Source: Vandammella animalimorsus
GTDB lineage: Bacteria > Pseudomonadota > Gammaproteobacteria > Burkholderiales > Burkholderiaceae_C
Length of the DNA: 64,000 nt
Assembly (NCBI RefSeq): GCF_002285285.1
Contig: NZ_NSJF01000003.1
Coordinates: forward strand, 1-64,000
Direction of reading: 5' to 3'
Part shown: one piece after another, positions 9,336 to 16,483 of the stretch
Layout: each line of letters starts with the position of its first letter
Numbering within the stretch: the stretch's first letter is position 1
Position numbers and translations under genes: made by a program
Notes under the pieces: generated by a model
Seen by the model: only the letters and a program-made list of their open reading frames with translations
Databases searched by the model: none
Told to the model about the DNA's origin: nothing

Positions 9336-9940
9336 GGCTGGCGTCCCTCTTGTGGTTGCTCGAACCAGTGCTGGCTCAGGCACAGCTGCAATTGCTTGCG
9401 AGCACGGCTCATACACTGCCAGTAATCGCTCTTGCTCAGCCCCAGGGTGTCGCACACCTCGGCGGCATCGCATTCGAGCAGCTCTTTCATGCTGAACACG
9501 CGGGCAATCTTGGGCGGCAGGCGGTGCACGCAGGCATCGACCACGGCCAGAAATTGCTGATTTTGCAGCTGGCCCTCTGGGCTGCTCCACAGAGCCGGCG
9601 CTACACCATCGTGCCAATGGTCGCGCGCATCGAACAGCGCCTGGTCCAAATCGTCTTCCTCGAAAGCATCCTGATAGGCCACCTCGGGCCGATACTTGGC
9701 GCGCAGGCGGTCGGTAATCTTGTGTTTGAGGATGCCAAACAGATAATGCCGCGCGTCACCTTGCGTGAGTGTGGCGGGCTTCGCGCCCAGCAGGGCGAGC
9801 AAGGCGTCCTGCACCGCGTCCTCGGCTTCTTCAGGCGGCTGCAGATGCAGCAGCGCAAAGCGCAGCATGGGCTGGCGCCAAGTCTGCGCCAGGGCCTGCA
9901 CGTCCAGCGCCGCAGGGTTTAAAGGGGAAGGAGCAGTCAT
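9332..9940 (-). CDS. ECF RNA polymerase sigma factor of the bufferin operon
   Basis: This 202-residue protein is a group 4 sigma factor. Region 2 spans about residues 15-90 (PEEAEDAVQDALLALLG, LFGILKHKITDRLRAKYR) and region 4 about 130-195 (LPPKIARVFSMKELLECDAAEVC, LGLSKSDYWQCMSRARKQLQ). The Cys-containing helix-turn-helix resembles sigma factors found beside DUF692/DoxX genes in other proteobacteria. The start ATG is preceded by a purine-rich AAGGGGAAGGAG-like stretch when read on the minus strand. It lies 72 bp downstream of the DoxX gene on the same strand and overlaps the anti-sigma gene. Autoregulation of the whole cluster is plausible but inferred. Confidence 0.88.
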   Translation of the reverse strand: MTAPSPLNPAALDVQALAQTWRQPMLRFALLHLQPPEEAEDAVQDALLALLGAKPATLTQGDARHYLFGILKHKITDRLRAKYRPEVAYQDAFEEDDLDQALFDARDHWHDGVAPALWSSPEGQLQNQQFLAVVDACVHRLPPKIARVFSMKELLECDAAEVCDTLGLSKSDYWQCMSRARKQLQLCLSQHWFEQPQEGRQP

Positions 9941-10012
9941 AGGGCGGGCATGATAGTCGGCGCGGTCAACACCCTACTGCGCGGCCACTCAACACTACCT
10001 GAGCTGCACCGA

Positions 10013-10555
10013 CTATGCGCTGCGGCAATGGCGGCGCAGCAGCAGCCGATCCAGCGCCCAGCGCCCGCCGCCCTGGGTGAGCACGGCAAACAGCATCAGG
10101 CCCAGCATCAGCGGCACCTTGAAGCCCTGGCCCGCGTCGGTGTCGATCTGGTTCCAGCCGGCCCAGCCCAAGTCGAAATGCACGGTGTACACGGCCACCC
10201 AGGTGATGTAGAGCAGGCCCAGCGCGGCCAGGCGGCTACCCAGGCCCAGCGCCAGGGCCGCGCCCAGCAGCAGCTCGCCCCATCCGGCGGCCAGCCAGTT
10301 GAAGTCGGCGCTCAGCAGGCTGTTGGGAAAGGGGAAGTCCAGCCCGGCAAACCATTCGGGCGCGCCGCCGCTGCCTTGCAGCTTGGTCAGGCCGGCGCGG
10401 ATGAATTCCTGCCCGGCCCACAGGCGCAGGCCCAGCAGGCCGGCGTCTTGCAGCAGGCAGCGCAGGCCGCCGAGCACGGCGCAGCCTTGGCAGGCCAAGG
10501 TATTACTGGCTGGCGCGGGCGAGAAAGTCGGTGAATGCATCGTTGAGGTCTTCAT
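10013..10555 (-). CDS. DoxX-family membrane protein of bufferin cluster
   Basis: This 180-residue protein belongs to the DoxX family: four hydrophobic segments with the conserved RLWAGQEFIRAGLTKLQG motif in the first half, followed by a WGELLLGAALALGLGSRLAALGL helix pair. DoxX proteins recur in DUF692/DUF2063 gene clusters, where they are thought to serve a membrane redox step. The gene overlaps the end of the HvfC-like gene by about 50 bp if the first ATG is used; a second ATG five codons later is also possible. The N terminus before the first helix contains two close Cys residues (LACQGCAVL) that could be functional. Confidence 0.85.
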   Translation of the reverse strand: MKTSTMHSPTFSPAPASNTLACQGCAVLGGLRCLLQDAGLLGLRLWAGQEFIRAGLTKLQGSGGAPEWFAGLDFPFPNSLLSADFNWLAAGWGELLLGAALALGLGSRLAALGLLYITWVAVYTVHFDLGWAGWNQIDTDAGQGFKVPLMLGLMLFAVLTQGGGRWALDRLLLRRHCRSA

Positions 10556-10835
10556 AGAAATTCGATTGCCATTGCGAGTCACGCACGAAGGCTTCGATCA
10601 GGGTGCGCCAGTCTTGCTCGCCCAATTGCGCGCGCAGCGCGGGGTGGTGGGCTTCGATCATCTGGCTGGCGCCCAGGTACACGAGGTAGCGGTACACGCG
10701 CAGGCCCGCTTCGGTGTAGCCGGGCGGCACGGTGTCCGTGCGGCCGCGCACGTAGTCGTAGAAGGCGGCGGTGCTGGCTTCGGTCTGGTTTTGTTGGGCC
10801 TGGGGCGGCAGCGGCAGGGTGGCGGCGGCGTTCAT
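10503..10835 (-). CDS. short HvfC-like (DUF2063) partner protein
   Basis: This 110-residue protein resembles the N-terminal DUF2063 domain of HvfC/BufC-type proteins: a GLRVYRYLVYLGASQMIE segment, then HPALRAQLGEQDWRTLIEAFV. HvfC proteins partner DUF692 enzymes and bind the precursor leader. Typical members run to about 250 residues with a second C-terminal domain that is missing here, so this is a minimal, one-domain version. Its ATG overlaps the stop of the DUF692 gene by four bases, which argues for a stoichiometric complex. Function is inferred from the family and gene order. Confidence 0.75.
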   Translation of the reverse strand: MNAAATLPLPPQAQQNQTEASTAAFYDYVRGRTDTVPPGYTEAGLRVYRYLVYLGASQMIEAHHPALRAQLGEQDWRTLIEAFVRDSQWQSNFYEDLNDAFTDFLARASQ

Positions 10836-11713
10836 GCCAGCTCCTTGGTGCGGCGGCGGGCAGGGGTGTTGCGAGCCGTGCCAGGCGCAGCGGCGGGGGC
10901 AGAAACCACAGGGGCCACAGGGGCCACAGGGGCCGCCGGCAGCGGCTGGCGCAGGCTGGCCAGTTCGCGGTTGAGCGTGGCGGCGTCAGGAATATCGTTG
11001 TCCCACTCCAGCAGGATGGGCAGGCCGTGGGCGGCGTGCAGCGCGCGCGCCTTGCGCGCGGTGTGCGGCTCCACGGGCTGGCTGTGGGTGTCCACATGCA
11101 TGCCAAAGCGTTCGTCGAACTCGTGCCCGGCCACGTGCATGTAGCTCACGCGCGAGAGATCCACCTGCGCCACGTAGGCATCCAGGTCGGGGCCGCCGTG
11201 GTTCTTGCGGTTGACGTCGATGTTGTTCAGATCGAGCAGGATGCGGCAGTCGGCGCGGCGCACCACTTCCATCAGAAATTCCGGCTCGCTCATCTCGCCC
11301 ACGTTGGTGTACCAACTGCTGTTTTCGATGGCCATGCGCTGGCCCAGCAGGTCTTGCACGCGGCTGATGCGCTCGGCCACGCGCCTCGCCTCGCCCAGCG
11401 TGAAGGGGATGGGAAACAGGTCGTAGAGCTGGTGCGCGTCGCCGCTGGCGGCCAGGTGGTCGGAATAGCGGTCGGTGCCCAGCTCAGCCAGCAGGTCGCG
11501 CACGCCACGCACGAAGTCGGCAGAAATCTCCGAAGTGCCGCCCAGATTGAGCGACACGCCATGCAAAAACACGGGCCGGCCCAGCGCCAGCAATTGGTGC
11601 AGCGGCTCGCGCGAGCGGCGCAGCCAGTTCTCCGGCGCCACTTCAAAGAAGTCAGCGTCCAAGGCGGCGATGTCCCAATCGCGCATTTCGCGCCGGTAGC
11701 CCAGTCCAATCAT
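10832..11713 (-). CDS. DUF692 MNIO enzyme, bufferin maturase
   Basis: This 293-residue protein is a DUF692 family member, the multinuclear non-heme iron oxidases (MNIO) that modify cysteines of peptide substrates. Characteristic segments in order are FFEVAPENW, FLHGVSLNLGG, YSDHLA, IENSSWYTNVGEM, LLDLNNIDVN and MHVAGHEFDERFG; their His, Glu, Asp and Asn residues build the iron site. In bufferin clusters this enzyme oxidises cysteines of the secreted precursor to thiooxazoles that bind copper. The ATG at 11713 begins MIGLGYR, the standard start; a longer frame reading into the precursor gene was rejected. The last 40 residues are a Pro/Ala-rich tail containing short tandem repeats. Confidence 0.9.
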   Translation of the reverse strand: MIGLGYRREMRDWDIAALDADFFEVAPENWLRRSREPLHQLLALGRPVFLHGVSLNLGGTSEISADFVRGVRDLLAELGTDRYSDHLAASGDAHQLYDLFPIPFTLGEARRVAERISRVQDLLGQRMAIENSSWYTNVGEMSEPEFLMEVVRRADCRILLDLNNIDVNRKNHGGPDLDAYVAQVDLSRVSYMHVAGHEFDERFGMHVDTHSQPVEPHTARKARALHAAHGLPILLEWDNDIPDAATLNRELASLRQPLPAAPVAPVAPVVSAPAAAPGTARNTPARRRTKELA

Positions 11714-11762
11714 GGTGATTCCTGCCTGTGTGACTTGCGTGCGTGGTGATGCGATGCGGCGA

Positions 11763-12047
11763 TTACTTCTTGGAGCAGGCCGCTTCTTTCTTGGAGCAAG
11801 CAGCTTCCTTTTTCGAGCAAGCCGCTTCCTTGCCTTCCTTCTTGGAGCAAGCTGCTTCTTTCTTGGAGCAGGCTGCTTCCTTGCCCTCTTCCTTCTTCGC
11901 GCAGGCTGCATCCTTGGCGGGGGCCGAGCTTTCCTTCTTGCCGCAGGTGCCAGCGCCGCACTTTTGCTCGGCAGCCTGGGCGGTGGCAAAGGTCGAGGCA
12001 GCAATCAGCGAAGCGGCCAGGGCAGCGATGTTTTTCAGTTGGCTCAT
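11763..12047 (-). CDS. bufferin-type Cys/Lys-repeat precursor peptide
   Basis: This 94-residue protein has a signal peptide (about residues 1-25, cut near AQA-AEQ) and a low-complexity mature part with eight cysteines at 30, 35, 49, 60, 67, 77, 84 and 91. The last five sit in near-identical AACSKK units, separated by E or EGKE. Small secreted Cys-repeat proteins directly upstream of DUF692, DUF2063 and DoxX genes are bufferin/HvfA-type precursors; after cysteine oxidation they are proposed to sequester copper in the periplasm. A GGGAGAAC ribosome-binding site precedes the ATG. It is the first gene of a six-gene minus-strand cluster. The modification is inferred from the family. Confidence 0.8.
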   Translation of the reverse strand: MSQLKNIAALAASLIAASTFATAQAAEQKCGAGTCGKKESSAPAKDAACAKKEEGKEAACSKKEAACSKKEGKEAACSKKEAACSKKEAACSKK

Positions 12048-12073
12048 GGGGTTCTCCCGATCAAAAAAAGTTG

Positions 12074-12099
12074 AAAAAACATGCGGCAAACACGCCGCA
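12074..12099 (-). promoter_or_regulatory. terminator-like hairpin in bufferin leader
   Basis: Read on the minus strand, TGCGGC, a six-base loop and GCCGCA form a stem that is followed within two bases by TTTTTT. It lies 26 bp upstream of the precursor start codon. There is too little room for a promoter between it and the ribosome-binding site, so it either terminates the upstream HD gene or acts as an attenuator in the bufferin mRNA leader. Confidence 0.45.
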
Positions 12100-12165
12100 C
12101 ACCTGCCATGTCGGGCCAGGCGAAAAAACCTGACACGGGCGACGAAAAAAATTTCAAATTTTTTG

Positions 12166-12219
12166 GGAGCCTGTTCAAAGTCGCGGCGCAAGTGGGCAAC
12201 AAGCGGTTTGGGGTGGGGC
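12166..12219 (+). repeat. R1 repeat, truncated copy (left half only)
   Basis: The sequence starts GGAGCCTGTTCAAAGTC and continues through a GTGGGCAACAAGCGGTTTGG-like segment, matching the left half of the R1 elements at 23608 and 43423. The inner hairpin and the right terminal repeat are missing. It lies between the bufferin leader and the end of the HD gene. Confidence 0.7.
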
Positions 12220-12245
12220 CGTGATCGAGCCCATGGCCGGGGCTG

Positions 12246-12953
12246 TTACCCGGCCTCGGCCCCATCCAACTCGGCCAAGGACTGGGCCAGATTGGCACGG
12301 GCGCGCCCCTCCAGCCGTGCGTGGAACCAGGGCGTGCCATAAATGGCCGCGCGCTGGGCGAAGCCTTGCAGCACGGCACGGCGGCCCTGGCGGTACTGCG
12401 CCTCGGGCACCCAGCCGTATTCCTGCCGCACCTGCCGTTGGTACTGCGCAAAGCGCGCCGGCGCAGCGCCGAGGATGGCCAGGTCAATGTCCACCACCAG
12501 CTGCGCATCGCCTGGCGCGGGCTGCGCGGTGTGGCAGGTGGCCATGATCAGCGCCTGAACTTGCTCGGCCATCGCCGCCGGAGAGCCCGCCGCCTGCAAG
12601 GCCTGCATTGCCCATTGCGCACTGCGCAGCTCGTTGTCTTTGGCCTGGGGGTCGTACACCGCGTCGTGAAACCACAGGGCCAGCGCCACCAGCGTCGGGC
12701 GGTCTGCCAGGTGTTGCACCTGCTGCCAGTGCCACAGGCATTCATGCAAGTGCTGCAAACCGTGGTAGTGGCGCTGCGGCTGGCCATAGGCGGCCAGCAA
12801 CTGAGGCAGCAAGTCGGCCTCGGGCTGCAAACCCAGCCCCGCCCAGCTTTGCTGCCAAAGGGCTTGCCACGGCGCAGGCCCAGTCTGCTGTAGCCATAGC
12901 TCTTGGCCTGGGGGGATGGATGTCGATGGGGATAGCATGCTGCGCTCTCTCAT
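12246..12953 (-). CDS. HD-type metal-dependent hydrolase-like protein
   Basis: This protein of about 235 residues is mostly helical and carries an HD-like pattern: HYHGLQHLHECL, then ALALWFHDAVYDP with the central His-Asp pair, and NELRSAQWA followed by an MATCHT helix. Such proteins are annotated as predicted HD-superfamily hydrolases and, by chance naming, as NMDA-receptor subunit-like proteins. A nucleotide or phosphate substrate is possible but unproven. Two starts are possible, MRERSMLSP at 12953 and MLSPSTS at 12938; a much longer frame reading to 13325 was rejected as it runs into the porin promoter region. It lies upstream of the bufferin cluster on the same strand but is separated from it by about 200 bp. 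Confidence 0.75.
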   Translation of the reverse strand: MRERSMLSPSTSIPPGQELWLQQTGPAPWQALWQQSWAGLGLQPEADLLPQLLAAYGQPQRHYHGLQHLHECLWHWQQVQHLADRPTLVALALWFHDAVYDPQAKDNELRSAQWAMQALQAAGSPAAMAEQVQALIMATCHTAQPAPGDAQLVVDIDLAILGAAPARFAQYQRQVRQEYGWVPEAQYRQGRRAVLQGFAQRAAIYGTPWFHARLEGRARANLAQSLAELDGAEAG

Positions 12954-13284
12954 CAAAACTGTGCGTGAAGGCTGTGCATGGGAAGTCGCCTGGGCGTCAC
13001 ATCCCGCGCCTGACGGCACCGTGAATTGGGGAAAACCAGAGGCGTCCAATATCGGCATTGGCAGCCGATCTCGCCCACAATAACTGCCGCTTGGCGCAGC
13101 CGTTGTACCACCACCAGCGGCGCGCCGCACACCAGTGCAGCTTGCCCAGCCCTGCTGCCAGCGGTCCACGGGGGTGATGTGCTGCCCCCTGGGCCGCTGA
13201 ATGTTTCGACCACCATCGCGGTGGCCGGCCCATGCGCACCGCCTGCGCAGCGCCAGGCCGCCCCAGCCCCTAAGGAGACACCCC
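12954..13284. other. divergent intergenic region, HD gene / porin
   Basis: About 330 bp separate the minus-strand HD gene from the plus-strand porin gene. The region must contain promoters for both. I found no credible gene, no strong consensus promoter and no conserved RNA element in it. A TAAGGAGA ribosome-binding site lies just before the porin ATG. Confidence 0.5.
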
Positions 13285-14484
13285 ATGAGCACTTCTCGCC
13301 GCCCGCGCCACGCTCTGCGCATCACCGCCCTGGCCGCCGGCCTGCTGGGCCTTGGCAGCCTGCTGCCGGCCCATGCCCAATCGAGCGTGCAGCTCTACGG
13401 CATCATCGATGCCGCCGTGCGCTACACCACCAACGAAGGCCCGGCTGGCGATCACAAGCAATCGCAGACCAAGATGATCGGCGGCGGCATGTCGCAAAGC
13501 CGCCTGGGCATCAACGTCACCGAACAGCTGGGCGATGGCTTCAAAGTGCTGGCCAATCTGGAGCAGCGCATTGACAGCACCAGCGGCAACATTGTCGGCG
13601 CAGGCTACCAGCAGGCCTGGGTCGGCCTGCAGCACAAGCGCTTTGGCCGCCTGACAGCCGGGCGCCAGTACAACGCCCTGTTCGATCTGTACACCAGCAC
13701 TTTTGCCTCCTATCCATACTCGCCCTACATGGAGGCCTTCAAGCCCGAGATTGGCATGTCGCTGGGCGCGCGCAACAATGAGCTGCTCAAATACCTGGCC
13801 GAGTTCGGCAAGGTGCGCGTGAGCCTTCAGGCCACGCTCGACGGCGAAGGCAGCACCAGCGTGCCCGGCGTGCCCGGCACCTACTCCACCGGCGGCAAAT
13901 CGCGCGGCGGCTACGTGCGCTATGCCGATGGCGGCCTGGCCATCGGTGCTGGCTACATGGAGCGCAGCTTCGGCAGCAGTGGCAAGAAGATCAAGGCCTA
14001 TGCCGTGGGCGGCTCCTACCGCACCGGCCCCTGGTATCTGAATGCAGCTTACGCGCAGAACAAGCACAACCTCGACGGCCAGGCCAACTGCGGCGCCAAC
14101 ATCCAGTGCAACGTCGACTACGCCACGCTCAGCTCGCTGTGGACTGGCACCAGCAACGGCGGCTTCAGCGGCCCGGCCTTCACCGTGGCCAACAAGCGCC
14201 AGATGATCACTGCCGGCGTGGGCTATCAGATCACGCCGCAGCTGAATTGGGGCACGCACTACTGGTATGCCAAGCAGTCCGGGCGCAGTGCAGTGGCCGA
14301 CGGCACGGCACACTTTCTCTCCACCGTGCTGGACTACGCCTTCTCCAAGCGCACCGACGCCTACATCGGGCTCGATCACATCAAGATCAGCAGCGATCAC
14401 GCCTCGCTCACCGACAGCCGCGGCGCCGTCAATGGCGCCAAGAGCCGCACCGGCTTGACCGTCGGCATCCGCCATCGCTTCTAA
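13285..14484 (+). CDS. outer-membrane porin (porin_4 / Omp32 type)
   Basis: This 399-residue protein is a Gram-negative general porin of the Comamonadaceae/Burkholderiales kind. It has a signal peptide ending SLLPAHA-Q near residue 31, followed by SSVQLYGIIDAAVRYTTN, the standard first beta strand. Further hallmarks are QSRLGINVTEQLGDGFKVL, the AWVGLQHKRFGRLTAGRQY segment, and a C-terminal strand ending in GIRHRF with the terminal Phe needed for BamA-assisted insertion. It should form a 16-strand trimeric barrel for small anions and nutrients. The ATG follows a TAAGGAGA ribosome-binding site. A strong intrinsic terminator ends the gene, so it is probably monocistronic. Confidence 0.95.
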   Translation: MSTSRRPRHALRITALAAGLLGLGSLLPAHAQSSVQLYGIIDAAVRYTTNEGPAGDHKQSQTKMIGGGMSQSRLGINVTEQLGDGFKVLANLEQRIDSTSGNIVGAGYQQAWVGLQHKRFGRLTAGRQYNALFDLYTSTFASYPYSPYMEAFKPEIGMSLGARNNELLKYLAEFGKVRVSLQATLDGEGSTSVPGVPGTYSTGGKSRGGYVRYADGGLAIGAGYMERSFGSSGKKIKAYAVGGSYRTGPWYLNAAYAQNKHNLDGQANCGANIQCNVDYATLSSLWTGTSNGGFSGPAFTVANKRQMITAGVGYQITPQLNWGTHYWYAKQSGRSAVADGTAHFLSTVLDYAFSKRTDAYIGLDHIKISSDHASLTDSRGAVNGAKSRTGLTVGIRHRF

Positions 14485-14512
14485 GGCAGGGCCCAACACG
14501 GCCGTGCACCAC

Positions 14513-14536
14513 AGGGCGCCAGCTGGCGCCCTTTTT
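14513..14536 (+). terminator. intrinsic terminator of the porin gene
   Basis: AGGGCGCC, AGCT and GGCGCCCT form a perfect palindrome followed by a run of T residues, about 30 bp after the porin stop codon. This is a textbook Rho-independent terminator. Confidence 0.9.
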
Positions 14537-14645
14537 CATGTTCACGCTGAACCCGCAAGAGCAGCCTCGCCGTCTGTGCCTGCGAATTGGGGCAGGTTAC
14601 AGCCCACCACCCGCCCCAACCCACAGCATTCGCGCCAAGCCCAAT

Positions 14646-14666
14646 TAATACTCAAATTGAGTATTA
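14646..14666. promoter_or_regulatory. 21-bp perfect palindrome, candidate operator
   Basis: TAATACTCAA-A-TTGAGTATTA is a perfect inverted repeat with a single central base, in an otherwise GC-rich region. It lies 47 bp upstream of the PTS_EIIC_2 gene start, where an operator or promoter would be expected. The size and symmetry suit a dimeric winged-helix regulator, but no regulator gene is adjacent. Confidence 0.6.
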
Positions 14667-14713
14667 CAATCTCGCAAATTTTCCACCCACTGCCCTGCAC
14701 ACAGCACCTGGCC

Positions 14714-15733
14714 ATGTCACTCAAGTCCTTTCTCCAGTCCCGCAACATCGAGTTCTCGCTGCGCCGCTATGGCATCGAGGCGCTCAACTACATGACCCTG
14801 GGCCTGTTCGGCTCGCTGATCATCGGGCTGATCCTCAAGACCGTGGGCGGCTGGACAGGCCAGCCCTGGCTGATCGAGGCCGGCACCATGGCCCAGCAAA
14901 GCATGGGCGCGGCCATTGGCGTGGCTGTGGCCTATGGGCTGCAAGGCCCGCCCATCGTCGTCTTTGCCAGCGCCGCCATCGGCGCATTGGGGGCCAAGCT
15001 CGGCGGGCCGGTGGGCTGCTTCGTGGCCGTGGCTGCCGCCACCGAGGCCAGCAAACTGGTGAGCAAGACCACCCCCATCGACATCATCGTCACCCCGGCC
15101 ACAGCGCTGGCTGTGGGCTTTCTGACGGCCAAGGGCCTGGCCCCCTTCATCGGCAACGTGCTGGAGGTCACCGGCAACACCATCCAGTGGGCCATGACGC
15201 TGCAACCCCTGCTGATGAGCATCATCCTGGCCGTGGTCATGGGCATGATCCTCACAGGCCCCACCTCCAGCGCCGCGCTGGCCATCTCGCTGAACCTCGG
15301 CGGCCTGGCAGGCGGCGCAGCCACAGTCGGCTGCGCTGCGCAAATGATCGGTTTTGCCGCCATGAGCTACCGCGAAAACGGCGTCTCCGGCCTGCTCAGC
15401 CAGGGCCTGGGCACCAGCATGCTGCAACTGCCCAACATCGTGCGCAACCCGCGCATCTGGATCCCGCCCATCCTCAGCGCCGCCATCCTCGGGCCTGTGG
15501 CCACGCTGGGCTTTGGCATGCAGAACATCCCCACCGGCTCAGGCATGGGCACCAGCGGTTTCGTCGGCCAGGTCGGCACCCTGGCCGCCATGGGCGAGAG
15601 CGGTCAAGTCTGGCTGTCCATCGCCTTGCTGCACTTCATCCTGCCGGCCGCTCTGGCCCTGCTGTTTGCCAGCGTGCTGCGCCGCTGGGGCTGGATTCGC
15701 CCGGGCGATCTGAAGATCGATCCGCGGATGTAA
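14714..15733 (+). CDS. PTS_EIIC_2-type membrane transporter
   Basis: This 339-residue protein is highly hydrophobic with about nine or ten membrane segments and matches the PTS_EIIC_2 group, an EIIC-like family that often stands without IIA or IIB domains. Conserved stretches include TLGLFGSLIIGLILKTVGGW, the Gly-rich GGPVGCFVAVAAATE, and GMGTSGFVGQVGTL near the C terminus. No phosphotransfer histidine or cysteine domain and no EI/HPr gene is adjacent, so sugar phosphotransfer cannot be assumed; the substrate is unknown. A 21-bp palindrome upstream suggests regulated expression. Confidence 0.8.
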   Translation: MSLKSFLQSRNIEFSLRRYGIEALNYMTLGLFGSLIIGLILKTVGGWTGQPWLIEAGTMAQQSMGAAIGVAVAYGLQGPPIVVFASAAIGALGAKLGGPVGCFVAVAAATEASKLVSKTTPIDIIVTPATALAVGFLTAKGLAPFIGNVLEVTGNTIQWAMTLQPLLMSIILAVVMGMILTGPTSSAALAISLNLGGLAGGAATVGCAAQMIGFAAMSYRENGVSGLLSQGLGTSMLQLPNIVRNPRIWIPPILSAAILGPVATLGFGMQNIPTGSGMGTSGFVGQVGTLAAMGESGQVWLSIALLHFILPAALALLFASVLRRWGWIRPGDLKIDPRM

Positions 15734-15762
15734 AAAGCTGCGCAAGGCCGCCGATGGCTGGC

Positions 15763-16359
15763 TCACTGCCCCTGCGCATCCAGCCACTGCACCGCCCCCT
15801 GCGTGGCATCGGCAATGGCTTGGCGCAGATCCTGGGCCTGGTTTTCCTGCACCTGGGCGGTGATGGTGACGCGCTCGCCGTGCGCCACTTCCAACTGCTG
15901 CACGCCGTGCTGGGCTAGCAGGTGGCGCAACAGGCCTTCCTGTGGGTAGTGCACACTGAAAGCCAGTGTGGCCAGGGCTTGCAGCGGTACGCGCTCGGCC
16001 TGCAGCAGGGCCTGGGCCACGGCATCGGTGTAGGCGCGCACCAGGCCGCCAGCGCCCAGCTTGACGCCGCCAAAGTAGCGCACCACGGTGGCCAGCACGC
16101 CTTCGAGCTGCTGGTGGCGCAGCACTTCCAGCATGGGGCGGCCGGCCGTGCCGCTGGGCTCGCCATCATCCACCGCCGCAGATTGCCCGCCGGCCATCAG
16201 CGCCCAACAAACGTGGCGCGCGCCAGGATGCTGCTGCCACAGCTGCGCCACGATGCTCTGCGCCTGGGCGCGGTCGGCCACGGGCTGCACGCAGCCAATG
16301 AAGCGGCTTTTCTTGATCAAAAGTTCGCTGTGTACGGAATGTTTGAGCGTCTGGCGCAT
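15763..16359 (-). CDS. yigZ: YigZ/IMPACT-family protein
   Basis: This 198-residue protein belongs to the YigZ (UPF0029/IMPACT) family. The diagnostic segments are SRFIGCVQPVADRAQAQ, DDGEPSGTAGRPML and VRYFGGVKLGAGGLVRAY in the N-terminal domain, and a small ferredoxin-like DUF1949 domain after about residue 130. Eukaryotic IMPACT modulates GCN2; the bacterial role is unclear, possibly ribosome-linked. The start MRQTLKHS at 16359 was preferred to an in-frame upstream ATG because it gives the family length. It is convergent with the PTS_EIIC_2 gene and divergent from cobT. Confidence 0.88.
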   Translation of the reverse strand: MRQTLKHSVHSELLIKKSRFIGCVQPVADRAQAQSIVAQLWQQHPGARHVCWALMAGGQSAAVDDGEPSGTAGRPMLEVLRHQQLEGVLATVVRYFGGVKLGAGGLVRAYTDAVAQALLQAERVPLQALATLAFSVHYPQEGLLRHLLAQHGVQQLEVAHGERVTITAQVQENQAQDLRQAIADATQGAVQWLDAQGQ

Positions 16360-16483
16360 GCAGAAGATCGGCACTTGCGCCCTGGCACGGCATGAGCGCA
16401 TTGAAAAGAAATTTTGCAATTAGGATAGCGCACCTGGCCTTGCCCAGGCCCGTGTTGGCCCTGGGCCCTTCCATTGGACCACC

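Noticed and set aside
10832-12004. A 390-codon frame that would extend the DUF692 protein N-terminally by about 97 residues
   Set aside because: The extra part is a Lys/Arg/Pro-rich out-of-frame reading of the precursor gene; the family starts at MIGLGYR.
13270-14499. A 409-codon minus-strand frame
   Set aside because: It is exactly antisense to the porin gene and has no recognisable domain.
16360-16483. Cobalamin riboswitch ahead of cobT
   Set aside because: The gap is short and lacks the B12-box GCCACTG and other conserved parts.
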